Source: an uncultured Eubacteriales bacterium (lineage in GTDB: Bacteria > Bacillota > Clostridia > Oscillospirales > CAG-382). From it: 64,000 nucleotides of DNA. This document shows, piece by piece, positions 52,733 to 62,300 of this stretch. The stretch spans positions 124,001 through 188,000 of the forward strand of contig CAKSEL010000003.1 of NCBI GenBank assembly GCA_934446675.1. Direction: 5' to 3'. The position numbers and the translations under genes were made by a program. The notes under the pieces are model-generated. The model searched no databases and had not been told where the DNA came from. It was given only the letters and a program-made list of their open reading frames with translations. Position 1 is the first letter of the stretch. Each line of letters starts with the position of its first letter.

Positions 52733-52768
52733 GGGCAGGAGACGTATTCGCTTTCCTGTCCTTTTTTT
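52733..52768 (+). terminator. Intrinsic terminator before metN
   Basis: GGGCAGGA (52733-52740) pairs with TCCTGTCC (52754-52761) with one G-U pair, followed by seven T. It lies only 17 bases before the metN start codon and after the leader peptide, so it must be conditional for the operon to be expressed. Confidence 0.9.
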
Positions 52769-52785
52769 ATGAGAGGAAGAGAGAC

Positions 52786-53781
52786 ATGATCGAGATAAAA
52801 AATCTTGACAAGGTGTTCAGTTCCGCGGGAGGACCGATAGAGGCGCTCAAAGACATTAATCTTACGATTAACGACGGAGAGATATTCGGTATAATCGGAC
52901 TTTCGGGAGCCGGCAAGAGCACGCTTGTGCGATGTATCAACCTGCTTGAAAAACCTACAAGCGGCAGTGTGATACTCGACGGTAAGGATCTTGTGCAGAT
53001 ATCCAAAAAAGAGCTTCTCATGACGAGAAGAAACATAGGAATGATATTCCAGAGCTTCAATCTTCTTTCGCAGCGCAACGTGCTGAAAAACGTGCTTTAT
53101 CCCATGGAGATAGCCGGGATAAAAAAAGCCGAGGCTGAAAAAAGAGCAAAAGAGCTTATCGAGATGGTAGGACTTACCGACAGAATCAAGTCTTATCCGG
53201 CACAGCTTTCGGGAGGTCAGAAGCAGAGAGTCGCAATAGCAAGAGCGCTTTCGACAAACCCGAAATATCTGCTGTGCGACGAGGCGACAAGCGCGCTTGA
53301 CCCGAATACCGTGCGTTCGATACTTGCACTGTTGAAGGACATTAATAAGAAACTCGGCGTAACCATAATAGTTATAACGCACGAGATGAGAGTCGTCGAG
53401 CAGATATGCGACAGAGTTGCGGTAATAGACGGCGGACGCGTTGTTGAAACGGGCGAGGTCAAGCAGGTGTTCATATCGCCGAAGTCAAAAATGGCGCGCG
53501 AGCTTATCCTGCCGAAGAACGAGACTGTGGAGAGCATAAATTCCGAACGCGTAATAAGAATAGTGTTCGACGGACAGTCGGCGTTCGAGCCGGTAATCTC
53601 AAATATCATAACCGAATGCAGATGCGCGGTAAATATTCTCGGCGCAGATACAAAAAATATAGACGGCAAGGCATACGGTCAGATGCTGCTTCAGCTTCCC
53701 GATGATGAGGCGTCGTCCGAGAGAGTTAAAAATTATCTCGGTTCGAGAAAAATACCGTTTGAGGAGGTAAGTTCAAAATGA
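52786..53781 (+). CDS. metN: Methionine ABC transporter ATP-binding protein
   Basis: A 331-residue ABC ATPase. Walker A is GLSGAGKST near residue 40, the signature is LSGGQKQR near 142 and Walker B LLCDEATSALDP near 165. A C-terminal NIL domain (about 255-330) is present, which in MetN binds methionine and inhibits transport when the cell has enough. It powers the MetI permease. GAGAGGAAGAGAG precedes the ATG. The stop overlaps metI by 4 bases. The leader peptide and terminator upstream suggest methionine-dependent attenuation. Confidence 0.95.
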   Translation: MIEIKNLDKVFSSAGGPIEALKDINLTINDGEIFGIIGLSGAGKSTLVRCINLLEKPTSGSVILDGKDLVQISKKELLMTRRNIGMIFQSFNLLSQRNVLKNVLYPMEIAGIKKAEAEKRAKELIEMVGLTDRIKSYPAQLSGGQKQRVAIARALSTNPKYLLCDEATSALDPNTVRSILALLKDINKKLGVTIIVITHEMRVVEQICDRVAVIDGGRVVETGEVKQVFISPKSKMARELILPKNETVESINSERVIRIVFDGQSAFEPVISNIITECRCAVNILGADTKNIDGKAYGQMLLQLPDDEASSERVKNYLGSRKIPFEEVSSK

Positions 53782-54467
53782 CAGAGTTTATACAGGGACT
53801 TTTCACAAGACTTTCTCCGGCAGACTATATGCAGGCAACCGCCACAACACTCAAAATTACGCTTATAAGCATGGTGCTTGCATACATAATCGGACTTCCT
53901 CTCGGCGTTCTGCTTTACGGAACGGCAAAGGGCGCGATATTCCAGAACAAGTGGGTAAACACCGTTGTCGGAGTTGTAGTAAATATACTGCGTTCAATAC
54001 CGTTTATCATACTTCTCGTAATGACGCAGCCGATAGCTAAAGTCGTAGTCGGCAGCAGAATAGGCGATAACGCGTTTATATTCTATCTTGTCATTGCGGC
54101 GGCTCCGTTTGTTGCGCGAATGGTGGAATCCTCGTTCAAAGAGGTTGACGCCGGCGTAATAGAGGCGGCGCAGTCAATGGGGTCAAATAATTTTCAGATC
54201 ATCACAAAGGTCGTAATACCCGAATCAAAACCGTCGCTGCTTATAGGCGCGGCAATAGCAATAACTACGATACTCGGATATACGCCTATGACATACCTTA
54301 TCGCGGGCGGAGGTCTCGGACAGCTTGCAATCCAGTACGGTCTGTACCGTTTCGAGACAAACGCAATGTACATTTCTTCCATCTTGCTTATTATTCTTGT
54401 CCAGATCATGCAGGAGCTTTTAAACTTCATTGCAAGAAAATGCGACAAGCGTATAAGAAATATATAA
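53778..54467 (+). CDS. metI: Methionine ABC transporter permease
   Basis: A 229-residue permease with five predicted membrane spans and the EAA-loop region VDAGVIEAAQSMGSNNFQII, typical of MetI. It forms the membrane channel for L- and D-methionine with the MetN ATPase. GAGGAGGTAAG precedes the ATG, and the start overlaps the metN stop (ATGA). The lipoprotein gene follows after 24 bases. Confidence 0.95.
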   Translation: MTEFIQGLFTRLSPADYMQATATTLKITLISMVLAYIIGLPLGVLLYGTAKGAIFQNKWVNTVVGVVVNILRSIPFIILLVMTQPIAKVVVGSRIGDNAFIFYLVIAAAPFVARMVESSFKEVDAGVIEAAQSMGSNNFQIITKVVIPESKPSLLIGAAIAITTILGYTPMTYLIAGGGLGQLAIQYGLYRFETNAMYISSILLIILVQIMQELLNFIARKCDKRIRNI

Positions 54468-54491
54468 TTTTTTCAAAAGGAGACTAAAACC

Positions 54492-55370
54492 ATGAAAAAG
54501 CTTCTCACAATCGCTCTCGCAGCACTTCTTTCGGTATCTGTATTTACCGGCTGCCAGAACAAGACCACAACAGACGACAAAAACAACGACAGCAATGTTC
54601 AGGACAATGTTAACGGTGCAGACAATTCCACCGATGACAAAAAGCTTGAGACCGTAACCGTTGCGGCAAGCAGCGCTCCTCATGCAGAGATCCTCGAACA
54701 GATTAAGGGTATACTTAAGGACGAGGGTTATGACCTCCAGATAAAGGTAATGGACGACTACGTAACTCCTAACACTGCTGTTGAAGGCGGAGACGTTGAC
54801 GCTAACTACTTCCAGCATCAGCCTTACCTCGATCAGTTCAATGACGAAAACGGCACTCATATAGTTTCCGTTGCAAAAGTTCACTATGAGCCTTTCGGAA
54901 TCTATGCAGGCACTTCTTCAAGCCTTGACCTCGCAGACGGCGCAAAGGTTGCAGTTCCTAACGACGCTACCAACGAAGCACGCGCACTCCAGCTCCTCGC
55001 TGCAAACGGACTTATCACCCTTAAGGACGGCGCAGGTCTTACCGCTACTACAAAGGATATAACCGAGAACCCCAAGAACCTCAATATCGTTGAAATGGAA
55101 GCAGCTCTTCTTCCCTCCGTTCTTTCCGAAGTTGACGTAGCTGTTATTAACGGTAACTACGCTATAAGCGCAGGTCTTAAGGTTTCCGAAGCTATCGCAA
55201 CCGAAGATCCCGATTCCGAGGCTGCTCAGACCTTCGCTAATATCCTTGCCGTTAAGGAAGGTAATGAAAACGAAGATAAAATCGTTGCTCTTAAAAACGC
55301 TCTCCTCAGCGATACCGTTAAGAACTTCATCGCTGATAACTATGACGGCGCTGTTGTCGCTATATTCTAA
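54492..55370 (+). CDS. metQ: Methionine-binding lipoprotein
   Basis: A 292-residue substrate-binding lipoprotein of the NLPA/MetQ family. The lipobox is VFTGC (Cys21). The mature protein shows TVAASSAPHAEILEQIKGIL, DVDANYFQHQPYLDQFN and KVAVPNDATNEARALQLLAA, all MetQ signatures. Anchored outside, it hands methionine to MetNI. AAAAGGAG precedes the ATG. Codon use becomes more biased here than in metN, as in other highly expressed genes of the window. An intergenic repeat begins about 30 bases after the stop. Confidence 0.95.
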   Translation: MKKLLTIALAALLSVSVFTGCQNKTTTDDKNNDSNVQDNVNGADNSTDDKKLETVTVAASSAPHAEILEQIKGILKDEGYDLQIKVMDDYVTPNTAVEGGDVDANYFQHQPYLDQFNDENGTHIVSVAKVHYEPFGIYAGTSSSLDLADGAKVAVPNDATNEARALQLLAANGLITLKDGAGLTATTKDITENPKNLNIVEMEAALLPSVLSEVDVAVINGNYAISAGLKVSEAIATEDPDSEAAQTFANILAVKEGNENEDKIVALKNALLSDTVKNFIADNYDGAVVAIF

Positions 55371-55404
55371 GAGTACGAAAGAGTACGAGGGTACGCAGAA
55401 GAAC

Positions 55405-55630
55405 GCGCTTTCTTTTTAAAAAGAAAGCTGCAAAGAAAACAATAGCCCCTAATTCAGAAAAAATTACGGGATGCTCACTGCCGCCAGCTTGTACCGTCAG
55501 CCACCAAAAGGCAGGCGGCTGACTCAAATCTAAGCCGGTGCGTGAGTAAACTATGGAAACCGCGTACTAAGTATAATTTTATAAAATTAAACTCTGTGCA
55601 TTGTATAAAACTTTGCACAGAGTTTTTTCT
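55405..55630 (+). repeat. Intergenic repeat family, copy 5
   Basis: Forward-oriented copy with the GCTTTC...GAAAGC palindrome (55407-55428), GCCGCCAGCTTGTACCG and a variable hairpin GTCAGCC/GGCTGAC (55496-55523). Then come CTCAAATCTAAGC and a CTCTGTGC/GCACAGAG hairpin followed by six T (55593-55628). It begins about 30 bases after metQ, has no other terminator before it and may itself end metNIQ transcription. Confidence 0.85.
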
Positions 55631-56260
55631 ATACATAAAAGTAACATTCAGCCGTAGTCATCTCGCGTAAGCGAGCTGGTCGGAAAAGTAAGTCCTGTTG
55701 ACTGTAAAATAACAATAAAAATTAACACTTGTGTACCTAAAACCAAGTTTACGCAGACCGCAACGTGACATGGTAAAAAGGTTAAATCGTGTTGCTCAAT
55801 CAATTACTTAGAAACCAACCCCATCCGCGCGCTTGTCGCGCGGCGATTTTGCCGTAAGTTATGTGGACGAACCGTAGTAGCAGGGCGGTTATGCTTGTAA
55901 GAATAATAAAGGTGAGAAAAGTTGTACTTAGGGCAAAATCCTCCACGTAGCCATGCTTTCGCGGCGGCGTTTGAGCCGCGAAAATCTTTTGTCACTTTTT
56001 CGATTCCGAAAAGTGAGTGAATAGGGTTGCACATGGAAGTGGATAACCTGTTTTCGCCCAAACAAAGCGAAAATCAGCTAAACGCAAGAGCAGTTCGCTT
56101 TCGCGGCGGCGATTGAGCCGCGAACGGCTTTTCGACCACTTTTAGCCGCCGAAAAGTGCAAATACAAAGTTGCACTTTGAAGAATGTAACCCGTTTCCGC
56201 CCAAATAATCCAAAATCCGCTGTTCTCTCAGCTCCGCGCCTGTATACCCGCGGTATTTTC
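55630..56260 (+). repeat. Long intergenic composite repeat, forward copy
   Basis: A gene-free stretch of about 630 bases related to the reverse complement of 39590-40130. Visible shared blocks are GTCGGAAAAGTAAGTCCTGT near 55680, CTTAGAAACCAACCCCATCC near 55810 and a CTCGC...GCGAG hairpin near 55663. An internal duplication gives two copies of CTTTCGCGGCGGCG followed by TTGAGCCGCGA (near 55967 and 56098). No supported gene lies in it. A short minus-strand frame at 55804-56061 ends in the same few residues as a frame in the other copy. Confidence 0.75.
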
Positions 56261-56307
56261 TGTAAATACTAATTCCAAATCATGCATTGCCGAAAGGAAG
56301 TATTTAC

Positions 56308-59300
56308 ATGAGATCCACGTCGGAAATCAAAACACTCGATGAAATTTTCGGGAATATAACTGCCGTAAAAATCTCATCGTGCAGAATTCTCGGAAGAAAA
56401 CTCAAAGCCGCGTCGCGTGTATTAAAGAGCGAATTCGGTAAGGTAAAGCAGTTTTCAAAGCATGACGGTTCGCTGCCGTGCGCATATGAATGGCTTGCGG
56501 ATAATTACTATGTGCTTGATAAAAACGTAAAAGAGCTTTCGGCGCAGATATCTCATTTTAAGAAAATTCCCGTGTCGGACTGCGGACTTCCCGTGTATTT
56601 TGAATTGCTTTCGGCATACTATGAAACTCTCGCGGACGGATTTTCCGATGAAAACTTTTCGGAGTTTGTGAAATTCGCCTGCCAAAATAAAAATGTTGCT
56701 CCCGATATGCGTGATATGTATGCTTTTCCGGCGTTTGCAAAGTGCGCGGTTATATGCTTTGCTGCAAAAATGTGGCGTGAGTTCTCGGCTGATCCGGATA
56801 GTATAAATATGGCGCATATTATGGAAAACGCGGTGAAATCGCTGTCAAACCCGGAGATTTTCGATATGGAGGAGCTTTTTTCCTTTCACCCGGCACAAAA
56901 AATAATGTCCTGCGACCCGTCCGGAGCTTTTGATAAAATGAGCGAGGATACAAAGAAATATTATAGATTAAGACTTTGCGATCTGTCCCGAAAAAACGGA
57001 CAAAGCGAACGTCAGACAGCGTCGCGTATTCTCGATAAGGCAGCCGCGGCGGAAAATTTAAGAGAGCGTCACGTCGGCGCATATCTTGAGGATAATAAAA
57101 GCTTTGCCGTGCCGTATTACGGCGCGCTTTTCTGCATTGTCGCGGCGGCACTGCTTGCGATGACGGCTTTTGTTTCGCCTGTTTGCCTGCTTCTTGCTTT
57201 GCCGGTGTGGGAAACCGTAAAATTTCTGCTTGACGTTGCTTTTTCGCGCTTTGTAAATCCCGAGCCTCTTTTCAGAATGGACATTTCGGAAATTCCGGAC
57301 GGATTCGGCGCACTTACCGTCATAACAACGCTGCTTTCGGGAAATAACGCGGATAAAAAAATATTTGAAAGACTTGAAAGCCTGTATTTTTCAAACGGCG
57401 GTAAAAACGCATATTTCGGACTTCTCGCCGACCTTCCCGACAGTAAAACGCAAAAGTCCGGAAATGATGAAAAGTTGCTTGATAACGCAAAAAAGCAGAT
57501 CCAAAGACTTAATGAAAAATACGGCGGCGTTTTCTTTTTGTTTACAAGACAGCGCGCCTATTCAAAGTCCGAAAAGGCATATATTGCACCCGAACGCAAA
57601 AGGGGAGCCGTCTGCGCACTTTCGGAATACCTCTGCGGCAAGGGCGATAAATTTGATGAGAACTCATTAAAGCCGTCAAAAGAGCTGTGTAAGAATATAA
57701 AATATGTCGTTACTCTCGACGCTGATACCGAAATGCCCGTCGGCGCACTTGAGCTGCTTTGCGGAGCAATGCTTCACCCGCTGAATAAGCCCGTGCTTAA
57801 CAGTGACAAAACGGCAGTGGTAAAAGGACACGCAATAATCCAGCCTGCCGTAAGAACAACGGCGACCGACGCGTCGAAGAACCTTTTTACGTCGGTAATG
57901 TGCGGACCTGGAGGTCGTGAAAGCTACTCGAACTTTTCGGGCGAGCTTAATATGACGCTGTTTAAAAATTCGGGATTTTGCGGAAAGGGAATATTCGATA
58001 AAGAGGTGTTTTATGAGCTTACCCACGGCAAAAACGCCTTTAAAACAAACGCGGTGCTGAGCCATGACGCACCCGAAGGAGCAAGGCTGAACTGCGCTGC
58101 GGATACGGAAGCCGTGTTCACGGACGGATTCCCCAAAAACGAGCTTTCTTACTTCAAACGCGAGCACAGATGGATAAGAGGAGATTTTCAAAATCTCGGC
58201 TTTGCCGCAAAATACGTAAAAAACGCGTCGGGAGAGAAAGTTGAGAACGGGATTTCTGCGCTTTATAAGTACAGAATTTTCGATAATGTCAGACGTGAGC
58301 TTACTCCAGTCTTTGCGGTAATTGCCGTTGTATGCACGGTTTTCTGCGATGATTTCACAAGCGCGTTTCTCGGCGGAATAACGGCGCTGTATGTCTTTAT
58401 GCCGTTTCTTGCCGACTTGATTTGTACGCTTGTTCATATAAAGAGCGGAGCAAAAGCCGCAGCAGCAAGGTTTTATTCTTTCGGCGTCGTGCCGTCGCTG
58501 TTTCAAAATTTGAGACGCTGCGCTCTTGATATGTCAATGCTTGCAAAATACGCTCTTGTCTGCCTTGACGCGTTTTTCAGAAGCTGTTACCGAATGTTTT
58601 TCTCGCATAAAAGGCTTCTCGAATGGACGACGGCGGCTCAGAGCGACGCGTCAAGCTCCGACGGAATAGGAGGATACGTCTTTAAAAATCTGTTTTCAAG
58701 CATAATAGGCGTTTTCGTGTTTGTATTTTCGGGCGACGGCTTTGCAAGGCTTTTCGGACTGTCGTGGTTTTTTCTTCCGGCTGTCGCGTATTTTTGCGCC
58801 GAGTGTAAAAATAACACGCTTTCAGATAACGCGCCCGATAATGACGAGCTGAAAACCGTTAATGAGTACGCAAAAGATATATGGAGCTTTTTTGAAAACA
58901 CGGTAACGGAGGAGGAAAATTATCTTCCGCCCGATAATATTCAGCTTTTTCCCGAAATGCGCACAGCTCACAGAACCTCGCCCACAAATATAGGACTGTA
59001 TCTTGTATGCGCCGTGGTTGCGAGAAAATTCGGCTTTATAAATTCGCACGAGCTTTGCGCAAGACTTGAAAATTCGCTCTTTACTCTTGAAAAAATGCAG
59101 AAATTCAAGGGACATCTTTATAACTGGTACGATACAAAAACTCTCGGCGTTCTCGAACCCGTGTACGTTTCAAGCGTTGACAGCGGAAATTTTCTTGCGT
59201 GCCTTATAACGGCGTCAAACGGTGCGGCGGAATATAAAAACGAGTGCGCGGAGCTTGAAAGTATCTCCGAAAAACTGTATGCGCTGTATGAAAATACGGA

Positions 59301-62300
59301 TCTTGAGGTAATTTACAATAAAAAGCGCGGACTTTTCACTCTCGGACTGTCTTTTGAAAACGGACGGGCAAAGTCCGGAGATAACTGCTATGACCTGTAT
59401 ATGAGCGAGGCGAGAACTCTCAGCTATATTGCCTGCGCAAAGCGCGGCGTGCCGCCTAAACACTGGAAAAGACTTTCGAGAATGCCCGTTAAGTTTTACG
59501 GACATACGGGACTTGTGTCGTGGTCTGGCACGGCGTTTGAATATTTTATGCCGGCGCTGTTTCTGCCGTATATGCCCTGTACTCTTGAATATGAAGCACT
59601 GCGGCTTGCATATGACGCGCAAAAGTCAAGAAGTGCCGAAACCGACTTCGGAAAGATATTCGGCATATCCGAAAGCGCATATTTTGCCTTTGATTCTCAG
59701 ATGAACTATGCATACCGCGCCTTCGGCGTTCCGGTGCTGGGACTCGGACGCGGACTTGAAAAGGATCTTGTAATATCTCCGTACTCTTCGTTTCTTATGA
59801 TGAGCGTGAATTTGAGCGGCAGCCTTAAAAACCTTGCCGTCATGAAAAAGTACGGCTTGTATGGCAGATACGGCTTTTATGAGGCGTGCGATTTTACACC
59901 CGGACGCGCCTCGGCAAAGGGCAGCATTGTTAAAAGCTATATGGCGCACCATATGGGAATGAGCTTTTGCGCATTGGCAAACGCGGCGTTTTGCGGCGAA
60001 GTACGCAGACTGTTTACGGAGGATAAGGCTATGGAAAGCGCAAAAACCCTGCTTGACGAGAGAATACCCGTCGGAATTGAAGTAAAGAAGTATTCAGGTA
60101 TATATGAAAAGACTGATAAGCCGGACGCCGCGCCTATCTGCGTTCAGAGCCGTGTTTCAACCGGCGCAGATCCGGAAAATCCCGTGTTCGGCGCACTGTC
60201 CGACGGCAGAATTTCGGTTCTCGGCGCAGATAACGGATATGTGCGTATCTCGCTCGGCGGTAAAATGATAAACCTTGCCTCAAACGAAAAATACGGCATA
60301 CAGAAAAGCGTTATGTGCTTTGCAAAGCTCGGAAATACGTTTTTAAGCTCTTGTCCCGGCATAAATGACAATAAAAATGAGAGCCGCAGTTTTGAGATAA
60401 GTCCGGAAAAGCTGTCATATAACGTAAAGTCTGACGGAAAATATAATTTTACCTCGTCATTTACCGCCGAAAAAAACGTATCCGAAACCGTAAGAATTAA
60501 AATGACGCTTGAACGGGATAAAAACGGAAATGACAGAGCAGAAAAGCCGAAGCGCGTAAAATTCGCACTGTATTTCGAGCCTGTTCTTGCAAGTATTCTG
60601 AACTACGAGTCGCACCCTGCATTTTCGGGGCTTTTCGTCGAAGCCGCGCTTGATGAAGAAACGGGAATACTGTGCTTTCGCAGACGTCCGAGAGAGGCTC
60701 ACGAAAAGGAACTGTATCTTGCCGCGGCGCCGTCAGACGGAGAAAAGTTTGATTTCGGCATAAATAAGATACGCATTTTCGGCTATCCCGTGACGGGTGA
60801 AAGCTTCAAGAAAATATTTGATAAAAGACCCGATAACAGAGAGGGCGCGTGCATAGATCCTGCGTGCCTGATTGCCGCAGAGCGCGGTTTTGACGGACAA
60901 AACAACAAGGCGCAGTTTGAAATAATACTTTCCGTTTCCGACAGCCGCGAAAAGGCGATCTCGGGAATAACCGCCGCGAGAGAAAAAAGCTTTGAAAAGG
61001 CGTGTGCGGAGTTAAAAAAGACCTCCCTTGAACTGTATGCCGCGTCGGGTTATGCGCCGGACGGAGAAGTCGGAGAGTCCGAAGAAGAAAAAGAGCTTTG
61101 CGCGCTTGTTTATCCCGAAAAGAGCGAACCCGGCACCGAACTTGAGAAAAACGGCATGGACGCGCTGTGGAAATACGGAATATCGGGCGATTATCCGCTT
61201 ATATGCGTATATGCAGACAATCCGCTTGACGAGGATAAGGCGATAAGGTATGTAAAGGCGTTTGCTCTGCTTAAATATAAAGGCTTTTGCGCGGATCTTG
61301 CGCTTTTGTACCGCGAGCATGAAAAATACCGTGCAGACGGAGAAAATCTTGCCGACGATATAATTTCAAAAAGCGGCGTTTCGGGACTGATCGGCGCAAA
61401 AAACGGCGGAATATTCAAGGTTGACCTGTCTAAAAGCTCAGACGGCGGAGAAAAACTCATATTCCGCGCGGCGCTTGTGTATCCGCCTCTCGCAAAACCC
61501 GATGAGAGCGCGTTTTTTGCAGGAAATTATGATATTGTAACGGATATTCAGGGGAAGGAAAGCGCAACCGACGGGGAAATATTCTTTAATACTGCGGTCG
61601 GATATTTTGACAAAAACTACGATTTTACCGTCGATAAGACAAGAAATATAACCCGTCCCATGTCGCACGTTCTGTCTGGACGGCACCTCTCGACGGTCGT
61701 CACCCACAATTCTCTCGGATATACTTTCTGTACAAACGCCGCCGAAAGGCGAATAACTCCCTTTTATAACGACGAATGTTCCTTTTCGACGGGAGAGCAT
61801 ATTTATATAAGCGACGGACAAAAGCTCTATGACCTTGCCGCGGTTTCGCACAGCGTAAAGTACGGTACGGGATATGCAGAGTATACGGCGCGTATATGCG
61901 AAAAAGAGGTAAGACTTAAAGTATACGTTCCCGAAAAGCTGCCGATTAAAATTTATGAGGCTGACGTTCCGGACTCGCTTTCGGCAATGCTCTTGGTAAA
62001 GCCGGTAATGGCAAGATTTGCCTTTTCAAACTCCGACTGTACGTTTAATATAGGCGCGGGCGCGGTAAGGTTCGGGAACAGCTTTTCGCAGAATTTCCCG
62101 TATACGGGATTTGCGTTCGGAGCAGGCTTTGACGAGTCGGGAAATGTGTCGGAGGGCGCGGTAAAAATATTCAGAAGCGGCAGATTTTCGGGCTGCGCCG
62201 CAGTCATGTTTGAAAATAAGAATAACGGCGATGAAAGTACCGGAAACTCAAAATTTGTCTTTGCACTCGGCAGCGCAAAAAACGAGGACGTGATCTCGCA

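Larger units (their letters stand above)
52591..52768 (+). promoter_or_regulatory. Predicted methionine attenuator (competing RNA segments)
   Basis: Segment 1, GGTAACGGAC (52591-52600), overlaps the leader-peptide ribosome binding site. It can pair with segment 2, GTCCCTTACC (52683-52692), in the last codons of the peptide with one mismatch. The TTACCG part of segment 2 can instead pair with CGGTAA (52715-52720, segment 3). The terminator is segment 4. Segments 1-2 and 2-3 exclude each other, as in classic attenuators. The link between 2-3 pairing and the terminator rests on CCC (52685-52687) pairing with GGG (52733-52735), which needs a bulge and is the weakest part. Confidence 0.55.

Noticed and set aside
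52546..52785. SAM riboswitch or Met T-box before metN
   Set aside because: I looked for the S-box core and for the T-box bulge (TGGNACCGCG). Neither is visible, and the leader is fully used by the peptide frame and terminator.
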